64,000 nucleotides of DNA from Enterococcus larvae. GTDB lineage: Bacteria > Bacillota > Bacilli > Lactobacillales > Enterococcaceae. The stretch lies in contig NZ_JAEDXU010000008.1 of NCBI RefSeq assembly GCF_017830045.1, positions 1-64,000 on the forward strand. The letters are read 5' to 3'. Shown piece after piece: positions 10,021 through 19,442 of this stretch. Made by a program: the position numbers and the translations under genes. Positions within the stretch are counted from its first letter, which is position 1; every line of letters starts with the position of its first letter. A model generated the notes under the pieces. It was not told where the DNA came from. It did not search any database and saw only the letters and a list, made by a program, of their open reading frames with translations.

Positions 10021-13000
10021 TCATTTGAAAACGACGTTTTCCGCTCCAAGAAGCGTTGAAAACGACTCCAGAACGGTTTCATTTTCCATGATCCAATAAT
10101 TTTTATCCAATACCACTTTTTTCTTTTTATCCGCATAAAACAGCACAACAGGAACGTTTCCGGGCGCTTTTTGGATGATCTCCCTCACCTGTCTAAGAAT
10201 GTCCTGTGAGCCTGTTGTCTTTTCAATTTTCAAATAACAGGTTTTATCACTGATTGCAGCCTCTTGCGGCGCAGCTTCCGAGATTTCATTTACTAGAACC
10301 TGCAGCTCTTGATTGTATCGACTTCGTTCTACTTTTCCTTCCACGTAATAGACCTTGCCTACCTCTACAGTTTGTCTTATGGAACGGAAAACACCGGGGA
10401 AGAGTGTCAGGGAAATTGCACCAGTGCTGTCATCCCCCTCGACAAAAGCCATTTGCTCTCCTTTTTTAGTGCGAATCGCTCGGACATCTTTCACATAAAT
10501 CAATAAGCGGACGGCTTGATTTTCAACGACATCGCTGATCGATAGAACTTGCTTCAGCTTCGCCAGCTTTGAGAATTCTTCGCTAGGATGACCTGAAAGA
10601 TATACACCTAGATACTGCTCTTCTTCCGCCAGACGTTCTTCCAGTGTGTAATCCTGAATTTCTTCTTCTTTCAATTCCAGTGTTTCAAATAGGTCGGCGC
10701 TGCCGCCGCTATAAACGATATTCTGGATTTTGCTTTCCAGTTGATTAGCCAACTGCCTTCGATTCGCAGTCAGTTCATCAAATGCACCAATAGCAATCAA
10801 TGGTAGAATGTTTTCTTTTTTCCGCCATTTTGCAGGAATACGAAATAGGAATTGGTCAAAGCTTTGATAACGGCCGCTGTCTTTTCGCTCATTTAGAATA
10901 TCTTGGATAAAGTCTCTTCTTATACCTTTCAGTGAACTGAAGCCGAACATGATTTCAGCGGAATCCTTCAACATAAAGCTGTATTGACTGTGATTGATGG
11001 AGGGCTGGATGATGGTGATGCCGTTTTTTCTGGCTTCACTGATATATTCTTTGATTTTATTTGGGTTGTGCCGAACAGAATGCAGTAATGCCGCATAAAA
11101 TGCAGCGGGATAATGAACCTTCAGATACGCCATCTGAAATCCTATAAAGGAATAGGCGAAGGCATGTGATCGGTTGAAACCGTAGTTGGCAAAACGTTCA
11201 ATATAATCATAGATCATATTAGCTGTTTCCTCAGAGTACCCTTGTTTCATTCCACCCTCAACAAAGTGCCGACGTTCCTGATCCAGTACCTCTTTTTTCT
11301 TTTTACTGATGGCTCTTCTTAAAATATCCGCCTGTCCCAGACTAAAGCCTGCCATTTCCGCAGCTACCTGCATGATTTGTTCCTGATACACGATAACACC
11401 GTATGTATTTTCCAAAATCGGCTGCAATGACGGATCAGGGTATTCAATCGGTTCTAATCCTTTTTTTCGACGAACAAACAAATCGATATTCTGCATAGGC
11501 CCTGGTCGATATAAAGCGTTAACTGCTGCAATATCTTCAATACTGGTTGGTCCCAGCTTTCGCAGAACATTTCGAATACCTGCTGATTCAAACTGGAACA
11601 CACCGCTAGTCTCGCCTCTACGGAACAACGCCAGCGTTTTTTCGTCATCTAAAGGAATCTCATTTAGAACTAACTCTTCTTTATACACTCTTTTAACAGA
11701 TTTCAATGTATCGTCGATGATCGACAGATTTCTCAGCCCAAGAAAATCCATTTTCAGCAAACCGATTTTCTCTACATCGTTCATCGTGAACTGTGTCAAC
11801 AAAATATCATTCGTGCCTGTTTGCAAGGGAGTCAGCTCCAGCAAATTCCGGTCACTGATCACCACCCCCGCTGCATGGGTGGATACATGTCGCGGCAGTC
11901 CTTCCAGACGCACAGCAGTGTCAAAGAGTAGACGATTACTTTCAGAGCTCTCAACTAACTCCACCAGCTTCTTGGATTCCTTCCAAGCCTGCTTCAACGT
12001 AATCTTCAGTGTACTTGGAACAGCCTGTGACCAGCGATTAGACTCGCTTTGAGAAAGTCCAAACACACGAGCGGCATCCCGCAGCACCATTTTTGCTGCC
12101 ATTGTTCCAAAGGTTGCAATTTGGGCCATATGATAATGACCGTATTTCTTTTGTACATAGGCTAGGACTTGCTCTCTGCGGTTATCAGGAATATCCAGAT
12201 CAATATCCGGCATAGAGAAGCGTTCCGGATTCAAAAATCGCTCAAATAGTAAATCATACTTGATTGGGTCGACATCTGTAATCGACAGTACATAGGATAC
12301 CAATGATCCCGCTGCTGATCCCCGACCGGCACCTGTTACTATTTTCTGCTGGTGGGCAAAGGCCATAACATCCCAAACAATCAGGAAGTAATCATCAAAC
12401 CCCATATCATGAATGATCGATAATTCTTTTTCCAAACGTTCTTCATAAACAGAAGACACTTCCGCCACCCGCTGAGGCAGCCGTGTCATGCATAAATCAC
12501 GCAGGTAAGCCCCTGCTTCGATACCATTTGGAACCGGATAATGAGGCAGCAGCTTCTGATGGAGAGGCATGTCAAATTGGCAGGTTGCTGCAATCTGTTG
12601 AACATTAGCAACACTCTCAGAACCAATCAGCTCTTCCAATTGCTGCTGTGCTTCTTCCGGTTTTCTTAAATAGTAAGGACCATCTATCTCTGTTTCCTTG
12701 AGGTTGACCTTCATAGCAGTTCCAGATTCAATATGCTCTAAAACCCGTAAGGCAAATCCATCTTCCCTTACCAAATATCTGGTTTCCTGCAATGCAGCCA
12801 ACGGAAATTGACAATTATGTATAAAATCGAACAACAATGGATCAGTCGACGGATTGCACATAAACGAAGCACCTACAAAGAAGGAAGCTGGATCGATTTT
12901 TGCAACTAGTTTCTTCAATTCACGTTGAACATCCTCCTTGTCCCGCTCCTTCAAAAAATTTATTACGCCCTTATCTGCCGGCATAATAACGATTATTTCT

Positions 13001-13350
13001 TTTAAATAATCAGCGAAATCTTCCAACTCAAAAGAACCCTCTTGCGTCATTTTCAAACTGGAGATTCGCATTAAATTTTGATACCCTGTCAAGTTTTTAG
13101 CATAGAACTGCAGCTCTACTTGTCGATCGCTTAAGGAAGAAGTATATTCTAGGGTCATTCCGATGATTGGCGTGATCCCTTCTGCTTTACAGGCTTCATA
13201 AAATTCAACAGCTCCGTGCAGAACGTTTATATCCGCAATTCCTAAGTGGCTATATCCATACTCCTTGGCTTTCTTGACAAATTCTGGTATCCTGATCGTG
13301 CTGGAAAGTAAAGAGTAGGAAGTGATTGTATATAGCTGTGGAAACATCAT
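10021..13350 (-). CDS. dnaE: DNA polymerase III alpha subunit, DnaE
   Basis: Replicative polymerase of the DnaE (not PolC) type, 1109 aa. In Firmicutes DnaE works beside PolC, extending primers on the lagging strand. An N-terminal PHP domain starts about residue 4 (LYTITSYSLLSSTIRIPE). The catalytic palm carries PDIDLDIPD with the metal-binding aspartates and GRGSAAGSLVSYVL. A helix-hairpin-helix region and a C-terminal OB-fold segment follow. No proofreading exonuclease domain is present, as expected. Ribosome site AAGGAGGG precedes tandem ATGs at 13350 and 13347; the first gives 5-nt spacing. It probably has its own transcript. Confidence 0.97.
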   Translation of the reverse strand: MMFPQLYTITSYSLLSSTIRIPEFVKKAKEYGYSHLGIADINVLHGAVEFYEACKAEGITPIIGMTLEYTSSLSDRQVELQFYAKNLTGYQNLMRISSLKMTQEGSFELEDFADYLKEIIVIMPADKGVINFLKERDKEDVQRELKKLVAKIDPASFFVGASFMCNPSTDPLLFDFIHNCQFPLAALQETRYLVREDGFALRVLEHIESGTAMKVNLKETEIDGPYYLRKPEEAQQQLEELIGSESVANVQQIAATCQFDMPLHQKLLPHYPVPNGIEAGAYLRDLCMTRLPQRVAEVSSVYEERLEKELSIIHDMGFDDYFLIVWDVMAFAHQQKIVTGAGRGSAAGSLVSYVLSITDVDPIKYDLLFERFLNPERFSMPDIDLDIPDNRREQVLAYVQKKYGHYHMAQIATFGTMAAKMVLRDAARVFGLSQSESNRWSQAVPSTLKITLKQAWKESKKLVELVESSESNRLLFDTAVRLEGLPRHVSTHAAGVVISDRNLLELTPLQTGTNDILLTQFTMNDVEKIGLLKMDFLGLRNLSIIDDTLKSVKRVYKEELVLNEIPLDDEKTLALFRRGETSGVFQFESAGIRNVLRKLGPTSIEDIAAVNALYRPGPMQNIDLFVRRKKGLEPIEYPDPSLQPILENTYGVIVYQEQIMQVAAEMAGFSLGQADILRRAISKKKKEVLDQERRHFVEGGMKQGYSEETANMIYDYIERFANYGFNRSHAFAYSFIGFQMAYLKVHYPAAFYAALLHSVRHNPNKIKEYISEARKNGITIIQPSINHSQYSFMLKDSAEIMFGFSSLKGIRRDFIQDILNERKDSGRYQSFDQFLFRIPAKWRKKENILPLIAIGAFDELTANRRQLANQLESKIQNIVYSGGSADLFETLELKEEEIQDYTLEERLAEEEQYLGVYLSGHPSEEFSKLAKLKQVLSISDVVENQAVRLLIYVKDVRAIRTKKGEQMAFVEGDDSTGAISLTLFPGVFRSIRQTVEVGKVYYVEGKVERSRYNQELQVLVNEISEAAPQEAAISDKTCYLKIEKTTGSQDILRQVREIIQKAPGNVPVVLFYADKKKKVVLDKNYWIMENETVLESFSTLLGAENVVFK

Positions 13351-13436
13351 GAGTCCCTCCTTTATAACAAAATTCCCTCATTTCTTTACAATAAAAAAAA
13401 TTGTGCTAAACTAAAGCTAGAAAAGAGGTGCTATCC

Positions 13437-13622
13437 ATGCGTTACATTATTGTATTATTCTGGTCCTTCATTTTGGGACAAGTGGTAGGATATATTGGCG
13501 GTGCCTTAAACAACGGCAGTTACGACTTTGTATGGACGTCTATCATCTCACTTGCCGCCGGGGTACTTATCTTGTTGATTGGTCAGTTCGCACTGCCTAA
13601 AAAGAAAACGTCTCAGATTTAG
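13437..13622 (+). CDS. YjzD-like DUF2929 membrane protein
   Basis: 61-aa membrane protein of the DUF2929/YjzD family, starting MRYIIVLFWSFILGQVVGYIGG. Two hydrophobic helices are visible, about residues 3-22 and 35-54, followed by a lysine-rich tail (PKKKTS). ATG at 13437 is set by AAAGAGGTG; a GTG at 13428 overlaps that ribosome site and is unlikely. It is divergent from dnaE. Function is unknown in the family. Confidence 0.8.
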   Translation: MRYIIVLFWSFILGQVVGYIGGALNNGSYDFVWTSIISLAAGVLILLIGQFALPKKKTSQI

Positions 13623-13841
13623 AATCTGCAGCAGAAAACAACAAAGCAGGCTTCGTTTCCCTCTCTAGATTGACTGTTCATTCAACTCAACCCAGAGTAG
13701 TCGACTCGATTGCCTGTCTTTCTCTTTTCTCAGACAAAACATACTCGAAAAACAGCAGTGTTCTATTCACAGTTTGTTTTGCGAGTTATTTTTTGCTCTC
13801 TTTTTTCTTCTTGTATCCTTATATCAAGTGAAGTGCTGCAA

Positions 13842-13872
13842 AAAACCAGTTACATTAATTGTAACTGGTTTT
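13842..13872. terminator. Bidirectional terminator by the MFS gene
   Basis: AAACCAGTTAC / GTAACTGGTTT stem flanked by an A-run and a nine-T run. It lies 17 bp beyond the MFS stop on the minus strand and could also stop plus-strand transcripts from the YjzD gene. Confidence 0.9.
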
Positions 13873-13889
13873 TTTTTGTTTTCAACTGT

Positions 13890-15086
13890 TTATAATCGTT
13901 TCGTCAAAATTTTTCTGAAATTGAAGACAGATAAACCGATATTCCCTAAAACAAAGCAGGCCGTAGTAATAAATACTGAACTATAGCCAAAGCCATGGGC
14001 AACTGTTGAGCCAATCATCGGCCCTAAAACCTGTCCAAAGTTACTGAACATCTGATTATAGCTGTATATTCTGCTGACGCCTTCCGGTGGTGTCAGCTTA
14101 CCGATAAGCGTATTGATTGAAGGCATCAGTGCTCCGGTAGAAAAGCCCAGCAGGAAGCGTAAGACTCCTAGTTGAAAAGGCGTCTTTACAAATGCCATAG
14201 GTATGTAGCAGAGGAGCGATAGAACCAGCCCACCCAGAAGAACCTTGTGATTGCCGATTTTATCCCCAAGCTTTCCGAGAGACGGCGAAGAAATGATCGC
14301 AGACACCCCCGCAACAGAAACAATCAATCCACTGACAAAGAGAATATTTCCTTGATCCCCACTCAACGAACGAATGTACAAAGTTAAAATGGGACTGATG
14401 CTGGTCACACCGATTTGTAAAATCAAGGTTGTGACAAACAAACCAACTAAGATGGACAGATGATCGATTTTTGAAAAGATCTCCTTGGTTGACAGTAAAT
14501 CCTTTTTCTCTACCGGTTCAAAATCTTCCTTGACCATAAAGATTGTCAATAGTGTCGTGATCAGCAGCATAAATCCGGTAATGATAAATACATTTTCCAT
14601 TCCAAACCACTGCGCCAGTGCACCACCGATAGAAGGTCCTATCAAATTTCCCGCAACCGCTCCGGTAGATAACGTCCCCAACGCCCAGCCGCTTTTAGAC
14701 TTCGGTGCTTGAGAAGCAATCATCGCAGTCGCATTTGGGATATAGCCAGATAAAATCCCATTTAGAAAACGCATGATCAGCAGCCAGTAGACATTCGGAA
14801 CGAAGGCCAAAGAGCCCATCGTGAAAGTCATCCCCGCAGCTGCACGGATCATCATGATTTTCCGTCCTTTTCTATCCGCAAGATTTCCCCAAATTGGTGC
14901 AACGATGGCTGCCGCAAACGCAGTCACTGATATCGCCAGACCTGAAAAAAGCTCGATCTGACTTTCGGGTGTACCTAATTGTTCAATATATACAGGAATG
15001 AAGGGCATTACCAGACTGATACTGGCTCCGGTGAAAAAGCTTCCCAGCCAAGCCACCATTAAATTCTTCTTCCAGTCTATCTTCAT
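13890..15086 (-). CDS. MFS multidrug efflux transporter, PmrA-like
   Basis: 398-aa inner-membrane drug/proton antiporter of the major facilitator family with about 12 hydrophobic segments. The N-terminus (IDWKKNLMVAWLGSFFTGAS, then VMPFIPVYIEQLG) resembles the pneumococcal PmrA group. MFS motif A appears as GNLADRKGRK between helices 2 and 3, and a related GKLGDKIGNHK lies in the second half. Substrate is not predictable from sequence. Ribosome site GGCGGTGA is modest. Single gene, with terminator immediately downstream. Confidence 0.85.
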   Translation of the reverse strand: MKIDWKKNLMVAWLGSFFTGASISLVMPFIPVYIEQLGTPESQIELFSGLAISVTAFAAAIVAPIWGNLADRKGRKIMMIRAAAGMTFTMGSLAFVPNVYWLLIMRFLNGILSGYIPNATAMIASQAPKSKSGWALGTLSTGAVAGNLIGPSIGGALAQWFGMENVFIITGFMLLITTLLTIFMVKEDFEPVEKKDLLSTKEIFSKIDHLSILVGLFVTTLILQIGVTSISPILTLYIRSLSGDQGNILFVSGLIVSVAGVSAIISSPSLGKLGDKIGNHKVLLGGLVLSLLCYIPMAFVKTPFQLGVLRFLLGFSTGALMPSINTLIGKLTPPEGVSRIYSYNQMFSNFGQVLGPMIGSTVAHGFGYSSVFITTACFVLGNIGLSVFNFRKILTKRL

Positions 15087-15200
15087 CTTTCTATCACCGC
15101 CTATAAAGGTTCTCTTTAACTATACTCCATTTTCAGAAAACTCACAAAATTTTTATTTCCATTTTTTCATTCTTTGCCCTCGTCTAAAGCTTTTGAATGC

Positions 15201-15230
15201 AAAAACAGAGCTGATCCCCATCAGCCCTGT
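15201..15230 (-). terminator. Terminator after the NCS2 permease
   Basis: Minus strand ACAGGGCTGAT / ATCAGCTCTGT stem with a GGGG loop, followed by TTTTT. It lies about 50 bp after the permease stop. Confidence 0.85.
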
Positions 15231-15278
15231 CAGTATTCTATCGTTTTCCCGAATCTTTTTTCATTTTTTCCTTCACTC

Positions 15279-16685
15279 TTATAATATCGCTAAAATTACA
15301 AAGTTAATGATAAACAACAGATTAACGATCCAGATGATTGGTGACACTTCATTGATTTTTCCTTTTGCAACTTTAACAACTGCAAAGAAGATAAATCCAG
15401 CTGCAATCCCATAAGAGATACTGTAGCATAGACCCATGAAGATAGAAGCAAAGAATGCTGGTACAGCTTCTTCCAAATCTGTCCATTCAATGTCCTTGAA
15501 GGAAGCCAGCATCATCACACCTACTAAAATCAAGGCAGGCGCTGTTGCTTGTGCAGGTACAACAGAAATCAGTGGAGAGAACAAGCTGCTTAGTGCAAAT
15601 AGTGCAGCGACTACTACAGAAGTCAGCCCCGTACGACCACCAGCTCCAATGCCGGCAGCACTTTCTACGTAAGTTGTAACATTTGATGTTCCGAACACTG
15701 CACCAACTGATGTGGCAATTGCATCCGCAAACAAAGCACGGTCCATCTTCGTCGCAAGCCCTTTACTGTCTTCCAGAGCAATTTCATCCTCTTTAGAGAA
15801 AATCCCTGTACGACGACCTGTACCAATAAACGTTCCAATCGTATCGAATGTATCAGATAAGCTGAAAGCAATGATTGTCATCAATACTTGAGGTATTTTA
15901 GATGTATCACTAAATAATGACTGCATACCATCTGCACCAAAAGCGGCACCAAATGTTGTTCCCAATTCTGAAATAGAACTTCCCAGAGAATTACCATGCC
16001 AGTCAATCGCAGATAAATCGACAACGCCCATCGGAATTGCCAGTATTGTTGTGAAAAGAATCCCTAAGAGAATCGCTCCACGGACATTCATCACAACCAA
16101 AATCGTCATGATCACCAGTCCCATAACTGCCAAAATGATACCGGGATTATTGAAATTCCCCAAAGCAGGTACGATGCTGTCTCCGTTAACTGCTCCATTT
16201 ACAGGATCAGCTTGAATAGTAAAATCGAGTAAGCCAGCGTTTTTAATCCCGACATAAGCAACAAATATCCCAATACCTCCGCCAATGGCATGCTGCAGAC
16301 TTTCAGGAATGGCACGAATCACCAGCTTACGAATTTTAGTAACAGTGATCAGGATGTTTACCAGTCCACAGATAAAGACCATTGCCAATGCCTGCTGCCA
16401 TGTATATCCAAGACCAAACACGACTGTAAATGTGAAAAATGCATTTAATCCCATTCCCGGAGCTTGTGCATAAGGAACATTTGCGAATAGTCCCATAACC
16501 AGCGTACCAATAATCGAAGCAATGATTGTTGCTAAAAAGACAGCCTGAAAGGGCATCCCTGTTTCCGACAAAATAGACGGATTAACGAATAAGATATAGC
16601 TCATGGCAAAAAATGTTGTAACTCCCGCCATCACCTCTGTTGAAACAGTTGTACGATTTTCTTTTAAATTGAAAAACTTTTCCAT
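15279..16685 (-). CDS. NCS2 purine-base permease (AzgA/PbuG type)
   Basis: 468-aa membrane permease of the nucleobase:cation symporter-2 family, AzgA-like branch (adenine/guanine/hypoxanthine). Evidence includes the N-terminal EVMAGVTTFFAMSYILFVNP, the motif GMGLNAFFTFTVV, and DTFDTIGTFIGTGRRTG mid-protein; 12-14 membrane helices are likely. ATG at 16685 follows GAGGGAGAG. Its promoter carries a PurBox-like site, consistent with PurR control. The gene upstream encodes a surface 5'-nucleotidase, which suggests extracellular nucleotide scavenging followed by base uptake; the two have separate transcripts. Confidence 0.92.
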   Translation of the reverse strand: MEKFFNLKENRTTVSTEVMAGVTTFFAMSYILFVNPSILSETGMPFQAVFLATIIASIIGTLVMGLFANVPYAQAPGMGLNAFFTFTVVFGLGYTWQQALAMVFICGLVNILITVTKIRKLVIRAIPESLQHAIGGGIGIFVAYVGIKNAGLLDFTIQADPVNGAVNGDSIVPALGNFNNPGIILAVMGLVIMTILVVMNVRGAILLGILFTTILAIPMGVVDLSAIDWHGNSLGSSISELGTTFGAAFGADGMQSLFSDTSKIPQVLMTIIAFSLSDTFDTIGTFIGTGRRTGIFSKEDEIALEDSKGLATKMDRALFADAIATSVGAVFGTSNVTTYVESAAGIGAGGRTGLTSVVVAALFALSSLFSPLISVVPAQATAPALILVGVMMLASFKDIEWTDLEEAVPAFFASIFMGLCYSISYGIAAGFIFFAVVKVAKGKINEVSPIIWIVNLLFIINFVILAIL

Positions 16686-16777
16686 GAATTTTTTTCTCTC
16701 CCTCAAAGTGATTCCTATTATTTGCCAGAAAAAATAAAAATAAGAGCAAAATAGTAATTCCTAACAAATACTATTAA

Positions 16778-16806
16778 ATTATAGGAGACAACCAACTATT
16801 TTTCAA
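16778..16806 (-). promoter_or_regulatory. Promoter of the NCS2 permease gene
   Basis: Minus strand -35 TTGAAA (16801-16806), 17-bp spacer, perfect -10 TATAAT (16778-16783). This gives a leader of roughly 85 nt. I looked for a purine riboswitch in it and found none. Confidence 0.8.
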
Positions 16807-16840
16807 CAAAATACTAACAATAGATTCATTAATTATTTTT

Positions 16841-16853
16841 AATGTTCGCATTT
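16841..16853 (-). promoter_or_regulatory. PurBox-like PurR site
   Basis: Minus strand AAATGCGAACATT matches the lactococcal/Firmicute PurBox AWWWCCGAACWWT at 12 of 13 positions. Its centre is about 76 bp upstream of the inferred start site, close to the position I recall for activating PurBoxes in Lactococcus. A second inverted box is not evident. Confidence 0.55.
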
Positions 16854-16892
16854 AATGCGTTTACATTTATAGATACACTGTTTTTTAAGGTA

Positions 16893-16928
16893 AAAAACAG
16901 ATCAGATGAAAAATTCATCTGATCTGTC
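16893..16928 (-). terminator. Terminator of the surface 5'-nucleotidase gene
   Basis: ACAGATCAGATGAA / TTCATCTGATCTGT, a 14-bp perfect stem, followed on the minus strand by a six-T run. Confidence 0.93.
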
Positions 16929-16941
16929 CAGTAATCAATTA

Positions 16942-19206
16942 TTATCCTTTGACTCTCTTTTTAATAATCATGAATGAGCCGCCAACTAAAAGAATAAACC
17001 CGGAAATCAAGCTGATGTTGGTTATTGTCTCACCAGTATCAGGTAAGGCTCCAGTTGGTTTATCAGATGAGGTAGTTGTTCCCCCACCTGCTTCTTTTGT
17101 ACTCGTTTCCACTGTTGTAGAGCTTGAGGAATCTGTCGATACAGAAACTTCGCTTAAAACATCCAGAGGAAAGACTGCACTATAGTCGTCTTCATCAATG
17201 ACAACCGCAGTTACTCTCTTCTTGCCTTTCAGCTCAAGCGTAGTAACGTCGATTTTCACTCGACCTTCACTGTCTGCTTTAGCAGTGATATCCCCTTCCG
17301 GAAGAACATTTGCATCGATTTTACTTTGAGGGATTTCGCCATCAAATAAAACAATTGTGGCATTCGGCAATGTCACGCCCTGAAGATATTGGTCAGTTTC
17401 ATGTAATGGATCAAAGAACGTCGCTTGACGAATGATTGCTTCTCTATCCTCTGGGAAAATAGAAGGCTCTTCAATCAATACTTTGCGATCCTGAATACCA
17501 GCTTCGATCAGCTCCCCAGCGGCTTCCTTCGATTCGATGTAGCCAATGAAGGTTTCTGTATCCGGCTGCATAGCATCTACTAGCTTAGCTTCTGTAAAGC
17601 CTGCAAACCCGTCACCGCCGCCATATAAGAAATCATTGATCACAACTTTATACGTCTTACTTGCCTCAAGTGCATTTCCATTCGAATCCTTGATTTGCCA
17701 AACCTTGAACGGTTGGTTTGCATCATCATTTTTAACAAATGTATAAGACAATCCGGAAACTTGCAGGAAGTATTTCTCTTCTTCATCATACTGCTCGTTC
17801 AATACCTGCTCAATTTGAGTACCTGTCATTTCCACAATTTGCATGATATTTCCAAACGGCTGCACTGCCTGCGCAGCACCCCATGTGATTTCACCACCAC
17901 TGCCAACCTGAAGATCTGCACGGATTCCGCCATTATTGGTCATAGCAAAGTCAACATCGATCCCGTTGGCCTTAGCCATCGCAATTTGACCATCTGTGAT
18001 CAAATTCCCAACAGGAGATTCTTTGTGTTCATTCACTTCACGAGTGATTGCTTCCGCAGTCTTGGCTGTACCGATTTTCTTACTTGTTACTGCGGACACA
18101 CGACTGTCTGCATCTGCAACGATTGCTGCAACAGCTTCATCAGCGACCGGCACATTGTCCCCTTCCGGAGAAACAGGAACGATTTCAGCAGTTGGTGCTG
18201 CTTCAAAATCTTGAGTGCCCACATTGATATATCCTCGTACATCTGCATAGCCCTTCCCTTGAGAGGTAGACTGTACGACACGAGTTGAGCCAACTAGTCC
18301 ATTCGTATATTGATGATTATGTCCAGCTAGAAGAACATCCACACTATTAGCAGGATCGATTTCATTTACAGCCTTCAATATATCTGCCGCTTCTCCAGAA
18401 ACAGCATCTGCTTTACTTGTAGAAGGAACATGGGCAAGCACAACGATTGCGTTCACGCCTTCTTCCTGCAGCTGATCTGCATAGTAAGCAATTGTTTCTG
18501 CTTCATCAAGGAAGTCATAATCCTGATAATGTTCTTTCAATACCAGATTCGGTATTTCGGTTGTTACTACTCCAATGAAACCGATCTTGACCTTCTGATC
18601 TGTTCCAATTTCTTTTACCGTATACGGCTTCCAGTTATAAGGGATTTCTTCTGTATCCTTTTTAACGACATTTCCGATCACGATTTCTGTCTTCGATGTT
18701 TCTCTAGGATAATCCTTCAAGATACCATAAGGATCGGTTGTCGGATTGCCGCCGGTCATGATTCGATTGAATTCAGCCAACCCTTCATCAAACTCATGAT
18801 TCCCTAAAGTACCAACAGAAAAATTCATCTCATTCAACACTTTAATCGTTGGTTCATCTTGAAGCAGCCCAGAATTAGCCGGACTTGCACCGACCATATC
18901 CCCAGATTGGACACGCAATGTCTGAGCCCCCGGATTTGCATCTGCAAACTCTTTTTCAGCCTGATTTAGATAACCGGCTAAAAGTGCTGCTGTTCCTGTA
19001 TTGCTTACTTTATTTCCTGCATCATCATAAAATGATCCTGTCGTGCTCAATGCACCATGAAAGTCATTGATTCCCAGTAGCTGAACAGGAATTTTTCCAG
19101 TTTCCTCAGCATATACTGTTTGATTTCCATTAAACAAGAAGCTGCCCGCCCCACTTGCTGCTATTGAAGCCAGCAAAAGACAAAGCCCCCTATTTCTCTT
19201 TTTCAT
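16942..19206 (-). CDS. LPXTG-anchored 5'-nucleotidase
   Basis: 754-aa secreted, cell-wall-anchored nucleotide hydrolase of the UshA/YfkN/AdsA class. A signal peptide spans about residues 1-33 (basic KKRNRG, then a hydrophobic core, ending near VYAEE). The metallophosphatase domain has LLGINDFHG, SGDMVGASP, LGNHEFDEG and AGHNHQ metal ligands. The C-terminal 5'-nucleotidase domain (GNLITDGQI, TNNGGIRADL) binds substrate. A Ser/Thr-rich linker leads to LPDTG, a membrane helix and KKRVKG, a sortase signal. ATG at 19206 is set by AAGGAGGATC. Such enzymes release adenosine or phosphate outside the cell. Exact substrate range is unproven. Confidence 0.95.
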   Translation of the reverse strand: MKKRNRGLCLLLASIAASGAGSFLFNGNQTVYAEETGKIPVQLLGINDFHGALSTTGSFYDDAGNKVSNTGTAALLAGYLNQAEKEFADANPGAQTLRVQSGDMVGASPANSGLLQDEPTIKVLNEMNFSVGTLGNHEFDEGLAEFNRIMTGGNPTTDPYGILKDYPRETSKTEIVIGNVVKKDTEEIPYNWKPYTVKEIGTDQKVKIGFIGVVTTEIPNLVLKEHYQDYDFLDEAETIAYYADQLQEEGVNAIVVLAHVPSTSKADAVSGEAADILKAVNEIDPANSVDVLLAGHNHQYTNGLVGSTRVVQSTSQGKGYADVRGYINVGTQDFEAAPTAEIVPVSPEGDNVPVADEAVAAIVADADSRVSAVTSKKIGTAKTAEAITREVNEHKESPVGNLITDGQIAMAKANGIDVDFAMTNNGGIRADLQVGSGGEITWGAAQAVQPFGNIMQIVEMTGTQIEQVLNEQYDEEEKYFLQVSGLSYTFVKNDDANQPFKVWQIKDSNGNALEASKTYKVVINDFLYGGGDGFAGFTEAKLVDAMQPDTETFIGYIESKEAAGELIEAGIQDRKVLIEEPSIFPEDREAIIRQATFFDPLHETDQYLQGVTLPNATIVLFDGEIPQSKIDANVLPEGDITAKADSEGRVKIDVTTLELKGKKRVTAVVIDEDDYSAVFPLDVLSEVSVSTDSSSSTTVETSTKEAGGGTTTSSDKPTGALPDTGETITNISLISGFILLVGGSFMIIKKRVKG

Positions 19207-19261
19207 CTGCTTGATCCTCCTTATTGTTCTCACCCTTCAGACTAACAATTAATCAAATCAG

Positions 19262-19279
19262 TGTCAATATCATTTGACA
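19262..19279. promoter_or_regulatory. TGTCAA dyad upstream of the 5'-nucleotidase
   Basis: TGTCAA-N6-TTGACA inverted repeat; its minus-strand TTGACA can serve as the nucleotidase -35, so a protein bound here would block transcription. A third TGTCAA lies about 20 bp upstream. The regulator is not identifiable. Confidence 0.35.
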
Positions 19280-19328
19280 TTCTTTTCAATAAGTTCACTG
19301 TCAACACAACACTTTTCCTTATTTAGAC

Positions 19329-19356
19329 TTGTCATTTCTGCTCTTTGTGCTAGACT
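19329..19356 (+). promoter_or_regulatory. Promoter of the HAD phosphatase gene
   Basis: TTGTCA (19329-19334), 16-bp spacer, extended -10 TGC-TAGACT (19351-19356). Confidence 0.55.
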
Positions 19357-19442
19357 AGGACGTATCTAAAAGCTCTGGCGGCAATTATTTTTTAGATAAA
19401 TATGCCCTAGTGAAAAAGAAATTTGTCCAAGGAGGAACTGCT

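Noticed and set aside
14998-15414. 138-codon plus-strand frame across the MFS/NCS2 boundary
   Set aside because: It runs antisense through the 5' end of one real gene, a terminator and the 3' end of another.
16707-16777. Purine riboswitch before the NCS2 permease
   Set aside because: The short leader lacks the conserved three-way-junction blocks; a PurBox explains regulation better.
17695-18288. 197-codon frame antisense to the 5'-nucleotidase gene
   Set aside because: Cys/His/Phe-rich composition typical of a shadow frame; the sense gene has all catalytic motifs.
19262-19279. GlnR/TnrA box at the nucleotidase promoter
   Set aside because: The half-sites TGTCA and TGACA are separated by 8 bp, whereas TGTNA-N7-TNACA requires 7; not a proper match.
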